From an uncultured Oscillospiraceae bacterium (GTDB lineage Bacteria > Bacillota > Clostridia > Oscillospirales > Oscillospiraceae), in assembly GCA_934591815.1 (NCBI GenBank), contig CAKTPV010000003.1:1-64000 (forward strand): a stretch of DNA of 64,000 nt, written 5' to 3'. Below the pieces are notes generated by a model. That model was not told where the DNA came from. It worked only from the letters and a program-made list of their open reading frames with translations, and did not search any database. Made by a program: the position numbers and the translations under genes. This document shows, in pieces, positions 9,014 to 18,111 of the stretch. Numbering within the stretch: the first letter of the stretch is position 1; each line of letters starts with the position of its first letter.

Positions 9014-10782
9014 GTTCGCTTTCCTCCGTAACCTTTTTTATCTTTATATGTATCGCGGGCGGCGGCCAGCGCGTCCATGGCGCTGCGGCCGCTGCGTTTT
9101 GCGCATTCCTCCCGGATGATGCGGATGTAATCCGTCAGCGCCTGCGGGGCGTTGGCGGCGGATTCCGGCTTTTGCAGGAGGGTGGTCAGGTGACTCATCT
9201 CCTCCGGCGTCAGCGCCGCGGACAGCGCCGCCATGCTGCTGCCGCCCCGGCAGCGCCACAGCTCGCTGTAAATGCGGCCCAGCAGGGGAGAGGAGAACTC
9301 CTCCTCCCGCAGAGGCGGCTCCGCCGGGAACAGGCCGTCGTCCTGCATCAGAAGCCGGATAACGCCCTCCTCGGCCATGGCGCTGCGCAGATCGTCGTAG
9401 CGGATGGCGCGCCCCGCCGGCTGGAGGGTGCGGCTGAGATTCAGCTCCTGCCGCTCCTGTACCCGCCGGTCCCGGTTGATGCGGCGCTTGAAGGCACGCT
9501 GCACCTCCAGACGCATGGCCTCCGGCGACAGCCCCGCCGTCTGGGCGGCGCGGTTGGTGTACACGTCCCGCTCTACGGCGTTTTCCAGTTTACATAATTC
9601 CTCTGCTATCTCGCCGGCGTAGCCGATGCGTCCCTCGTCGGAGGTCAGGTCATACTTGCCGGCGATCTGGGCCATGCGGAACTCCACGCCGTTCTCACTG
9701 CCGGACAGCAGGTTTTCAAAGGCGGCGGCGCCGTGGTTCTTAATGAAATCGTCGGCGTCCTGCTTGGCGTATTTGCCGTCCACCAGACGGTTGGGCAGCT
9801 TCAGCACCTTGACGGTGAACTCGGAGTTGTTCAGCAGCTCCAGCGCCCGCTGGGTGGCAAGCTGACCGGCGTTGTCATTGTCGTAGCACAGCACCAGCTC
9901 CTTGGTGAAGCGGCTCAAAAGCCGGGTCTGCTCCACCGTCAGCGCCGTACCCATGGAGGCCACGGCGTTGTCGAACCCCGCCTGGTGCAGCGTCACCACG
10001 TCCAGATTGCCCTCGCAGAGGATAATGTTGGGGCGCTTCGTCTTTTTCGCCAGATTCAATCCGTAGAGGATGCGGCGCTTGCTGTATGTAATGGTCTCGG
10101 TGGTGTTCATGTACTTCGGCTCGGAGTTGTCGATGACGCGGCTGCCGAAGCCCACCACGTCGCCCCGTGTGTCGATGACCGGCAGCATCAGACGGTTGCG
10201 GAACTTGTCGTACAGCCGCCCGTTCTTGCCGTTGACCACCAGACCCGCCGCCAGCAGCTCCTGCTTGGTGTAGCCCTTGCGCTGCATGGCGGTGAGCAGA
10301 CCGTCCCACCGGTCGGGGGACGCGCCCATGCCGAAGCGGACGGCGATATTCTTCCGGATCTGCCGCCTGTCCAGATAGGCCTGCACCGCCTTGCCCTCCG
10401 GGGAGCAGAGCAGGTCATAGTACCAGCGGGCGGCGTCCCGGTTCAGGTCCAGCACCCGGCGGCGCAGCTTGTCCGCGTCGGAGCGTTCCTCCTCCTCGGG
10501 TACCGGCAGGTTGGCGCGCTTGGCCAGAAAACGCACGGCCTCGGGAAAGGTGAGGTTCTCGATCTCCATGATGAAGTTGATGACGCCGCCGCCCTTTTTG
10601 CAGCCGAAGCAGTGGTAGATCTGCTTGTCCGGCGACACGGAGAAGGAGGGCGTCTTTTCATTGTGGAACGGGCACAGGCCGAACAGGTTGCCGCCCTTGC
10701 GCTGCAAGGCGACGTAGCCGGACACCACGTCCACGATGTCACTGCGGGCGATGAGCTCGTCCAGAAAGCGCTGATCGAACAC
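9010..10782 (-). CDS. dnaG: DNA primase
   Basis: 590 residues when started at GTG 10782 ([20 protein letters not shown]), which matches the canonical DnaG N-terminus and has a GGAGAGGGGG ribosome site; an earlier in-frame ATG would add 34 implausible residues. Domains in order: CHC2 zinc finger (C37-x2-H40 … C58-x2-C61 in CPFH and HCFGC), TOPRIM catalytic core ([17 protein letters not shown], and LCYDNDNAG with the acidic metal ligands), and a C-terminal DnaB-binding domain. Makes RNA primers at replication forks. First gene of the operon with rpoD. Confidence 0.97.
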
Positions 10783-11254
10783 AAAACGTTCCCCCTCTCC
10801 CAAAACAGGTGTGCATGGGGGTATGCAACATACCACCACATTAGAGTATACCGCAAAAATCGGCGTTTTCCTCTTTTCTTGCAAAAATTTTTCACCACAT
10901 TATAATATAATATATATTTCCAAGCCGCGCTGCACAGCAGTGGGAGAGGGATGGCGGCGGCAAATTGCCCCCGCTGGGCGGGCAAATTATTAAAGACTGT
11001 CCGCCAAAATGCCTTCGCCGGAGAAAAAATTTGCGGTTTCCTGCGAAAAACAGACGTCAGGACAATAGAATAGATGGTAATATATGATGTGACACGAAAA
11101 ACACAAGGAGAGACGGCGTAGAGACAGGACGAAAAACTGCGCAAAAAGTTACGAAAAACCGGCGGTTTTGCGCAAAATAAGAACATCTGAAAAGATTTAA
11201 TTCTTTTTTAACATTTATTTATGAGTTTTTTCGCATTTTTTGGGGCTGAATCTC
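10783..11254. other. Divergent control region between dnaG and the wall protein
   Basis: No gene. An AT-rich core at about 10900-10925 holds several TATAAT-like words in both directions. The 10-mer CACCACATTA is repeated in direct orientation at 10834-10843 and 10893-10902, both upstream of dnaG, as if a regulator binds twice. A weak hairpin (AATTGCCC…GGGCAAATT) lies at 10965-10988. Promoters for dnaG must lie here, but I cannot single one out. Confidence 0.45.
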
Positions 11255-11282
11255 TTGATTTATTCCGCGGATATGGTATACT
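11255..11282 (+). promoter_or_regulatory. Promoter of the wall-anchored protein
   Basis: TTGATT (11255-11260), 16-base spacer, TATACT (11277-11282), with a 120-base leader before the ATG and GGAGGA at 11395-11400. Confidence 0.7.
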
Positions 11283-11408
11283 GTCAACGTGAACGGGGGG
11301 CCGGATATCCGGGTCTGTGGTTTACGGGATAACTTGCTTGTCCCGGAGAGTACGGGCACGGCGGGAAGGCTGACCGATCAACAAAAAATTTTATGGAGGA
11401 AATCAAAC

Positions 11409-12248
11409 ATGAAGAAGATCATTGCAACTGTTCTGGCGATGGTCATGGCTCTGGCTCTGTGCACCACCGCGTTTGCAAAGGTTCAGACCTATGATCTGTA
11501 CAACGCCACCACCGGCAAGGAGTACAACATCAACAACGATACTGCCACTCCTGGTAAGGATCTGAAGATCACCTATCACAAGGCCGACGCTGACAAGAAG
11601 ACCGTCGCTTACTACACCATCGAGAACATCGATGCTCTCTATGTTGAGTGCGAGTCCAACGCTGACAACGTCACCTTCATCGTGAAGTATCACGGCAGCA
11701 ACAAGCCCGTCATGCACCTGGCTGAGGTTGCCAACGTTGCTTACGAGGGTGAGGGCACTCCTTACACCAACATCGGTGACAAGTGCGGCCAGTTCTCCCT
11801 GGGCACCACCTACAACAAGGACAGCAAGTTCTACACCTTCGTCGACAGCAAGAAGGTGACCCAGCTGGCTGTTGCCGCTAAGGTTCCCGCTTTCTACCTG
11901 CTGGTCAAGGACGAGCTGGTTGGCGTTCAGCTGGTTGGCGCTCTGGACGAGCAGCTGAATGAGCACGTTTGGAAGATCGCTAACGATGGCAAGACCGCTA
12001 AGTGCACCGTCTGCGGCATCGAGGGTACCGTGTACACCAAGGTTTCCGCTATCCCCGCTGACAAGGCTTACGATATGGTCGGCAACGTCTACGTCGCTTA
12101 CACCGCTCCCAAGGCTGGCACCACTGGCACCACTGGTTCCAACGGTTCCCCCAAGACCTTCGACGCTGGTATCGCTATGTACGCTGGCATGGCTCTGATG
12201 AGCGTTGCTGGTTCCGCTGTTGTGATCGGCAAGAAGAAGGAGTTCTAA
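11409..12248 (+). CDS. Secreted, wall-anchored protein with SPKTF sorting signal
   Basis: 279 residues. Signal peptide MKKIIATVLAMVMALALC… cleaved after AFA (about residue 22), then an ectodomain of no recognisable family with a C-x2-C pair (AKCTVCGIEG). The C-terminus has a Thr/Gly linker, the sorting motif SPKTFD, a 20-residue hydrophobic segment and KKKEF, the layout of sortase substrates in Oscillospiraceae. Codons are extremely biased (GCT, GTT, AAG, AAC, TCC), unlike every neighbour, which marks a very abundantly made protein. ATG 11409 is chosen for its signal peptide and ribosome site. Monocistronic with its own promoter and terminator. Function unknown. Confidence 0.85.
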   Translation: MKKIIATVLAMVMALALCTTAFAKVQTYDLYNATTGKEYNINNDTATPGKDLKITYHKADADKKTVAYYTIENIDALYVECESNADNVTFIVKYHGSNKPVMHLAEVANVAYEGEGTPYTNIGDKCGQFSLGTTYNKDSKFYTFVDSKKVTQLAVAAKVPAFYLLVKDELVGVQLVGALDEQLNEHVWKIANDGKTAKCTVCGIEGTVYTKVSAIPADKAYDMVGNVYVAYTAPKAGTTGTTGSNGSPKTFDAGIAMYAGMALMSVAGSAVVIGKKKEF

Positions 12249-12268
12249 TTTAGAACTTAGTTCTTAAT

Positions 12269-12301
12269 AAAAAAGACGAGGCTTCGGCCTCGTCTTTTTT
12301 T
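12269..12301 (+). terminator. Rho-independent terminator
   Basis: AAAAGACGAGGC-TTCG-GCCTCGTCTTTT with a UUCG tetraloop and T-run, 20 bases after the wall-protein stop. Confidence 0.93.
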
Positions 12302-12353
12302 GCGTCTGCACCGATACAGGGCAACCTCCGCCGCGCCGCGGGAAACAAGAGCA

Positions 12354-12383
12354 TTGCAATTTGCATAGCTTTTGTTATATAAT
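12354..12383 (+). promoter_or_regulatory. Promoter of the DUF3298-like lipoprotein
   Basis: TTGCAA (12354-12359), 18-base spacer, TATAAT (12378-12383); the gene starts 80 bases on with AAGGAGGAG ahead of the ATG. Confidence 0.65.
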
Positions 12384-12463
12384 ATAACGGAAAGCAGGAA
12401 GAAGCAACCGACCGGGCCGACAATAGGCCTGTACACGGCGGGCGGAGCTCGCAAGGAGGAGAT

Positions 12464-13657
12464 ATGAAAAAGCTGATGGCGCTGGTGACAGCGCTGCTAC
12501 TGATCTGTACGCTGGCGGGCTGCGGCGGTGCGCCGGTCAAAAAGCCGTCGGAGCAGGACACGCTGGCGCTGCTGCGGCAGGAGATCGCGGACAGCGGCAG
12601 CCAGTGCGGTGTGGCATATCTGGGCTATATGCAGGATGGCGATGATGTGCCGACGTGGCTGGTGGACAACGGCTGGACCCAGACGTTCCCGTTCCTGTCC
12701 GACCTGACGGAGACGCAGGTGGTGACGCAGGAGGGCGGCGAGGTGTACTGCATCGTTCCGGCGGAGAAGAATGCCCATGTCACGGTGGAGGCCTACGACG
12801 CGTTCAATGAGACTGACCCGCTGGGCGACGTGCTGTACGACAGCACCGACGGCGCGCCCATTTGTCTGCGGGGCAACGTCAGCGAGATCATGGGCAACCT
12901 GCGTGTGACGGTGGATACGGCGGCGGGGCAGGCGGTGTATTTCCCCTCCCTGAGCCTGCGGGACGGCTCGGTGAGCACCCTGACGGAAAAGGGCAGCGTG
13001 TACAACTTCACGCCGGGCGCGATCCACGGCGCACCCCAGATCTGGGAGCTGTACAGCGAGGACTTCGACTATACGGACAGCGTGGGGAACACGGGACACT
13101 ACACCTACCGCGTGCCGCAGCTGGAGGCGGACACGGAGGGCGCGGTGTCGATCAACCGCGGCATTGAACGGGAATATGGCCCCTTCGTAGAGGAGGCGCT
13201 GGCGTGTAGGGATGACGGTGACAGCATAAGCTGTGCGTATATCGTGTGGGAGACATACCAGTACGGCGATATTTTGTCGCTGGTGATGACCTGCGCGTGG
13301 GATAACGACATGAACCAGTACAGCGTGTATCTGTACGATACGGCCAACGGGACGCGGCTGACCACCGCGGAGCTGCTGGCGCAGATGGGTGTGGACGAGA
13401 CAGCATTTCTGGCCGCGGTGCGTCAGGCGGCGGCGGAGCGGTTTGATGGGAATTATGCCGGCATCACCGGCGATTTTGACGATTTTCTGGCGGAGCGCCG
13501 GGCGTGGACGCTGTCCGACGACAATATCAATATTGATGTGATGGTGGCGTACCCGGATGAGAACGGACAGCTCCATGTGGTGCTGCCCATCGGCTCCATT
13601 GCCGGTGCGGACGCCTACGAGGAATGGCTGACGCCGGAGCTGGGCGCAGTTGGATAA
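12464..13657 (+). CDS. Lipoprotein with C-terminal DUF3298-like domain
   Basis: 397 residues. Type II signal peptide with lipobox TLAGC (Cys near residue 20), so anchored to the outer face of the membrane. The N-terminal two thirds are not recognised; the C-terminal 150 residues (SVYLYDTANGTRLTTAELL and the following helix VDETAFLAAVRQAAAERF) resemble DUF3298, a domain of extracellular anti-sigma and peptidoglycan-deacetylase proteins. Followed by a terminator and then a second lipoprotein gene, which suggests a pair of envelope proteins. Role unknown. Confidence 0.75.
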   Translation: MKKLMALVTALLLICTLAGCGGAPVKKPSEQDTLALLRQEIADSGSQCGVAYLGYMQDGDDVPTWLVDNGWTQTFPFLSDLTETQVVTQEGGEVYCIVPAEKNAHVTVEAYDAFNETDPLGDVLYDSTDGAPICLRGNVSEIMGNLRVTVDTAAGQAVYFPSLSLRDGSVSTLTEKGSVYNFTPGAIHGAPQIWELYSEDFDYTDSVGNTGHYTYRVPQLEADTEGAVSINRGIEREYGPFVEEALACRDDGDSISCAYIVWETYQYGDILSLVMTCAWDNDMNQYSVYLYDTANGTRLTTAELLAQMGVDETAFLAAVRQAAAERFDGNYAGITGDFDDFLAERRAWTLSDDNINIDVMVAYPDENGQLHVVLPIGSIAGADAYEEWLTPELGAVG

Positions 13658-13668
13658 CAAGAAGCGAA

Positions 13669-13707
13669 GGAGCCTCTCCCGGAGGGGAGAGGCTCCCGCG
13701 TATTTTT
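13669..13707 (+). terminator. Terminator after the lipoprotein gene
   Basis: GGAGCCTCTCC (13669-13679) pairs with GGAGAGGCTCC (13686-13696), followed by a short T-run (TATTTTT). Confidence 0.75.
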
Positions 13708-13720
13708 AGGGGGAACGGAT

Positions 13721-15625
13721 ATGAAAAAATGGCTGTGATATACGGCGCTGGCGCTGGCCGCGGCGCTGCTGGTGACGGTGGCGGCGGGGTGTGACGTATA
13801 CCTTGAGCGGCGGGGCGCGGTGACGACGCCGGTGTATGAGCTGCGCAACGGGTATCCGTCGGCGGTGGCCGTCGACGGCGGCGCGCTGCTGTGCGAGTGG
13901 GATTACAGCACGGGGGAGTCGTATCTGAGTCGGTTGGATGTGCGGCGGGATCAGGTGACGTTGGAGCGGACGCTTTCGGGCGAGTGGTCGCTGGTGGAGG
14001 AGATGTTTGCGGATGGGCAGGTGGTCTTGCAGCGCTGGGGCGAGACGGGCTCCTCCTTCCGGTTCCTCAACGCAAAGCTGGAGGATGTGCGGGACTTCGT
14101 GCCGGAGGAGGAAGGCGGAAGGCTGTCCCACGACGGTGCGGGCTACTACTATCTGAAGGACGCGGCGCTGTACCGGCAGGACACGGTCACCGGCGACATC
14201 CAGCGCGTGGCGCTGGACCGGGAGCTGCGGTTCGTTTCGTTGGAGGGCATCCATCCGGCGGCGGATCTGCTGCTGTTGTGGTGCCGGATGTCGCCGTTCA
14301 GCGAGAAGCAGGGCATGGCGCTGGTGGAGCTGCACAGCGGTACGTGTTTGATGGTGCAGGAAAGGGCGGATATGCTGTGGTTCATGGAGCGGGGGCTGTG
14401 CGAGATGTCCTATGACGAGGACGGCGGGCGCGACACCATCCGCTACGACACGGCGGACGGCGGCTGCCGGCAGACATCGGCGGCGGTGTTCGGCAGCGAG
14501 GCGGACAGTGTCTGGATGGTGAGCGGGTCGCAGTACGCCCTGGCCTCCGACAGGCAGGGCGAGGTGCTGTTCCGGTTGGGGCAGACACTGGAACGGTGCG
14601 AGGTGACCTCGGTGCTGGCGGAGGCGGGCGTGACAGGACATCTGTCCACCGTCTGCTGGCTGCCGACGGTGCAGATGCTGCTGGGTATGATGTACGATAC
14701 GGCACAGGATGCGCTGCGGCTGGTGGTGCTGGACCCGGCGCGGATGACCTTTACCCCGTGCGGCGAGACCACGGAGGCGCCGTCCTTCCTGACGGTGGAC
14801 GAGGACGTCACCGGGGCGTACTGGGGTGAACTGGCCGGGCAGCCGGCGCCGGAGGATATGGCGGCGCTGCGCGCCTACGCCGACCGGCTGGAGGAGAAGT
14901 ACGATGTGGACATCCTGCTGTCCGACCAGTGCGCCGAACCCTGCGCGGCGTCGTGGGAGGACATCACCACCACCGATCGGGCGGGACTGGAGGACGAGGT
15001 GGCGGCCATCTATCCGGCGCTGGAGGCGCTGGATCGGACGCTGGCGCTGTACCCGGAGGGGTTTTTCGCACAGTTCCGCAATGCGTGGGGCGAGGGCGGC
15101 GTGCAGTTTCTGCCGGTATCGGAGTTCCACATGTCCTTCGAGGTGATCGGCATGAGCTTTGCGAACGGCGACTGGCATTGCATCGCCTATCAGGTGAGCA
15201 ACGAGCGGCTGGAGGCGCTGCTATGCCACGAGATCTGGCACGCCATGGAGGATAAGCTGATTTCCGAGAATTGGAACGCCATCGACAGTTGGACGTGGAG
15301 CGCCTGCAACCCGCGGGGGTTCGACTATTACTACGACTATGACGACGCCATGAACGAGGCGGATAGCAGCTGGCTCTATTTCGGCACGGCGGAGGATGTG
15401 TATTTTGTGGACGCCTATTCCACCATGAACCCCCGGGAGGACCGGGCGCGGATCATGGAGTACATCCTGGGCGCGGAGGACGAGGCCGATGCGCTGGCGC
15501 AACACCCGGTTATCCGGCAGAAGCTGGAGATCATGGCGGCGGCGGTGCGCGCCGGATTCGATACTACCGGCTGGGGCGTTACCCGGTGGGAGCAGCCCCT
15601 GACGGTGCAGAGCCGGGCGGCGTGA
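13721..15625 (+). pseudogene. Lipoprotein metallopeptidase with a stop codon in its signal peptide
   Basis: From ATG 13721 (GGGGGAACG upstream) the frame reads MKKWL, then TGA at 13736-13738, then YTALALAAALLVTVAAGC and an open frame to 15625. Without the stop it is a 634-residue lipoprotein with lipobox VAAGC. The first 330 residues look like a repeated beta-rich, propeller-like sensor region. The C-terminal part has the zinc motif HEIWH (His codons at 15227 and 15239) in LLCHEIWHAMEDK and a possible third ligand in YSTMNPREDRARIME. A single change (TGG to TGA) would explain the stop. GTG 13772 could start a version without a signal, leaving a cytoplasmic protein. So: recent pseudogene, read-through, or sequence error. 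Confidence 0.8.
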
Positions 15626-15650
15626 GCCGGGACTGCCTGCATACGAGACA

Positions 15651-15686
15651 AAACCGCAGACCCTTTACAGGGCCTGCGGTTTTTTG
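15651..15686 (+). terminator. Terminator after the metallopeptidase gene
   Basis: AAACCGCAG-A-CCC / GGG-C-CTGCGGTTT with one internal mismatch and a run of six T. Confidence 0.88.
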
Positions 15687-15697
15687 CGCGCTGCCCC

Positions 15698-15744
15698 TTG
15701 ACAGACGGTACGGCAAATGGTAGTATTAAAGAAACTAAAGTTTC
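15698..15744 (+). promoter_or_regulatory. TetR gene promoter with palindromic operator
   Basis: TTGACA (15698-15703), 17-base spacer, TAGTAT (15721-15726); the palindrome GAAACTAAAGTTTC (15731-15744) covers the expected transcription start, the usual place for an autoregulating TetR repressor. Confidence 0.75.
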
Positions 15745-15834
15745 AATAAGACGGAAATACCACGAGCGGGCGCAGACGGCCAAAACCGCCGTATACCGTG
15801 CGTTCGCTTGATAGGAGGATAAGGAGGCGTTTGT

Positions 15835-16362
15835 ATGCGCAGAACGACGGCGACCACGGACTATCTGAAGGAGTGCATGGGTACGGCGCTGCTGGAGCTG
15901 ATGGGGGAGAAGCCCCTTGAAAAGATCAGCATCGAGGAGATGACGGCCAAGGCGGATGTGGGGCGCTCCACCTATTTCCGCTATTTCAAGAGCAAGGAGG
16001 AGGTACTGTCCTTCAAGCTGCTGTGCCTGTGGCGGCGGTTTTCCGCGGAGCGGGGCGGCGACGGCATCGCCCGCGTCGACCCGAAGGGCATCCGGACGCT
16101 TTTCGAGTTCTGCCTGTCCATCCGACCCATTTTCGAGCTGCTCTACGGTACCGGCCATCAGGAGGTGATCCTGCGGTTCTACTTGCAGGGCGCTGCGCCC
16201 GTTATCGCGCAGGCCGACGCCAAGACCTACTACTTTATCCAGTTTATCACCTTTGGGCTGTTCGGGCTGATGAATGCGTGGGTGCTGGGCGGCTACAAGG
16301 AGACGCCGGAGGAGATGGCGCAGATCGTCTGCGCGTGGAAGGACACCTCGCAGGAGGCGTAA
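15835..16362 (+). CDS. TetR/AcrR-family transcriptional regulator
   Basis: 175 residues. N-terminal HTH: KISIEEMTAKADVGRSTYFR then YFKSKEEVL, the classical TetR recognition helix and its following turn. The C-terminal ligand domain is all helical (SIRPIFELLYGTG; YYFIQFITFGLFGLMNAWV) and of the TetR_C_11/33 flavour common next to membrane-lipid genes. Only 18 bases separate it from cls, so it probably controls its own operon through the palindrome in its promoter. Confidence 0.88.
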   Translation: MRRTTATTDYLKECMGTALLELMGEKPLEKISIEEMTAKADVGRSTYFRYFKSKEEVLSFKLLCLWRRFSAERGGDGIARVDPKGIRTLFEFCLSIRPIFELLYGTGHQEVILRFYLQGAAPVIAQADAKTYYFIQFITFGLFGLMNAWVLGGYKETPEEMAQIVCAWKDTSQEA

Positions 16363-16380
16363 GAGGAAAGGAGTGTTCAC

Positions 16381-17895
16381 ATGGGAAAGATCATGCGCCG
16401 TGTGTTGATCGTCGTCCCCGCCGTAGCCTTGCAGGTGCTGTGGCACGTATTGTTGGTGAAGTGGCTGGCTCCTTATGCGCCGCTGATCGTGTCGCTGGTG
16501 TCGGTGGCGGCGGTCTTTATGGTGCTGTTCATCGTCATCAAGCGGGATGAGAGCACCTACAAGCTGCTGTGGCTGCTCATCATCCTGACGATGCCGCTGG
16601 TGGGCGCGCTGCTGTACCTGTTTTTCGGCAATAAGCGGACGGCGAAGCCGCTGAAAAAGCGGCTGCAAAGCGTGGAGAACAGCGGCGATCCCCATCCGCT
16701 CCCTGTGGGCGAGACGCCCTTTACGGGGGAAAAGCGCATGGAGCAGACCATCCGCTGGCTGGAGAAGAAAACCGGGTATCCCCTGTGTAAGGCCCAGCCG
16801 GTGCGGTATTATCCGCTGGGGGACGATATGTTCCCGGATATGCTTCGTGATATGAAAAACGCCAAGCGCTCCATCTATATCGAGTATTTCATCATCGAGC
16901 CGGGGCAGATGTGGGACGCCATGATGGCGGTGCTGGAGGACAAGCTGCGGCAGGGCGTGGACGTGCGGGTGATGTACGACGATCTGGGCAGCATCTCCTC
17001 CTTCAATTTCAGCAACGCCCGGGAGCTGACCCAGAAGGGCATCCCCTGCGTGCCGTTCAACCCCCTTCTCGCCCTGAAGGGAACGGCGAACTACCGCGAC
17101 CACCGCAAGATGCTCATCGTGGATAATGAAATCGTGTACAGCGGCGGCATCAACCTGTCGGATCGGTATATCAATCTGGAGCATCCCTACGGCCACTGGA
17201 AGGACACAGGCTTCCGGCTCACCGGCGAGGGGGTACACAGCTTTACCCATATGTTTTTGACGTTCTGGAATGCCTTCGCCCTGAAGAAGGGAGAGGCAGG
17301 CACGCCTATGCCCGCGCTGCAAGACAGCGGCGAAGCGCCGCGGGAGGCGGACGGGTATGTGCTCAGCTATTACGACTCGCCGCTGGAGCACGACGCCACC
17401 AGCAACCAGCTTTTCATCGACCTGCTCTCTCAGAGCACAGACTATGCGTGGTTCTTTACGCCCTATCTCATGCTGGGCGACGACCTGATGGCCGCCATGC
17501 TCACAGCGGCGCGGCGGGGCGTGGATGTGCGGATCATCATGCCCGGCATCCCCGACAAAAAGCTGATCTTCCGGATGTCCCACAGCTTCTATCAGGTGCT
17601 GCTGAACGGCGGCGTCAAGATCTACGAGTACACCCCCGGCTTTGTACACGCCAAGAGCTTTGTGTCCGACGACAGGGTGGCCACCATCGGGACGGTCAAT
17701 CTGGATTACCGCAGCCTGTTCCTGCACTTCGAGAACAATTCACTGTTCTACCGCTCCGGCATCGTGGAGAAGATCAAGGAGGACTTCCTCACCACGCAGA
17801 CGCTGTGCAGCGAGGTGAAGCCCTACGACAAAAAGCACTATTCCCGCCGTTGGGCGGTGGACGGCCTTCTGCGCATCTTTGCACCGCTGTGCTGA
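16381..17895 (+). CDS. cls: Cardiolipin synthase (phospholipase D family)
   Basis: 504 residues. Two N-terminal membrane helices (residues about 8-60) and a PLDc_N segment, then two HKD catalytic motifs: HRKMLIVDN (H241) and HAKSFVSDD (H423). Joins two phosphatidylglycerol molecules into cardiolipin and glycerol at the cytoplasmic membrane. Full length for the family. Directly downstream of a TetR regulator, so cardiolipin content may respond to an unknown membrane-active ligand. Confidence 0.93.
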   Translation: MGKIMRRVLIVVPAVALQVLWHVLLVKWLAPYAPLIVSLVSVAAVFMVLFIVIKRDESTYKLLWLLIILTMPLVGALLYLFFGNKRTAKPLKKRLQSVENSGDPHPLPVGETPFTGEKRMEQTIRWLEKKTGYPLCKAQPVRYYPLGDDMFPDMLRDMKNAKRSIYIEYFIIEPGQMWDAMMAVLEDKLRQGVDVRVMYDDLGSISSFNFSNARELTQKGIPCVPFNPLLALKGTANYRDHRKMLIVDNEIVYSGGINLSDRYINLEHPYGHWKDTGFRLTGEGVHSFTHMFLTFWNAFALKKGEAGTPMPALQDSGEAPREADGYVLSYYDSPLEHDATSNQLFIDLLSQSTDYAWFFTPYLMLGDDLMAAMLTAARRGVDVRIIMPGIPDKKLIFRMSHSFYQVLLNGGVKIYEYTPGFVHAKSFVSDDRVATIGTVNLDYRSLFLHFENNSLFYRSGIVEKIKEDFLTTQTLCSEVKPYDKKHYSRRWAVDGLLRIFAPLC

Positions 17896-17925
17896 GGAAG
17901 CGGGGAACGGAAGTACATATTCGCT

Positions 17926-18050
17926 ATGAAAAAACTCTTACCAAAAAAATACCGGCGTTTGCTCCGGGCGGGACTGCTGGCGTGCCTCATTCTGTATGTT
18001 CTCGGCAGCCTGCTGGCGCCGCCGCTGGCGGGTACGCAGCGGAAAAGCGA
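17926..18050 (+). pseudogene. Possible 5' fragment of a membrane or exported protein gene
   Basis: An ATG at 17926 opens MKKLLPKKYRRLLRAGLLA followed by a hydrophobic stretch (CLILYVLGSLLAPPLAG), an exported or membrane-anchored N-terminus. The frame then enters a terminator hairpin and the opposite-strand dehydrogenase gene without similarity to anything. It is either a truncated gene or chance. Confidence 0.3.
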
Positions 18051-18051
18051 C

Positions 18052-18082
18052 AGGCACGGCGGGACAATGTCCCGTCGTGCCT
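18052..18082. terminator. Bidirectional terminator between cls and the dehydrogenase
   Basis: AGGCACG-G-CGGGAC / GTCCCG-T-CGTGCCT hairpin between convergent genes; weak T-runs on both sides. Confidence 0.6.
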
Positions 18083-18111
18083 CTCCCTTATTATATCCGC
18101 AGAAATGGTCG

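Noticed and set aside
13736..13738. Selenocysteine at the TGA of the metallopeptidase signal peptide
   Set aside because: The codon lies in a signal peptide where Trp or another hydrophobic residue is expected, and no catalytic use or bacterial SECIS-like hairpin directly after it is apparent.
15415..17727. A 770-codon open frame on the minus strand opposite tetR and cls
   Set aside because: Composition (His/Gln/Arg-rich) is typical of antisense frames of GC-rich genes; the plus-strand genes are certain.
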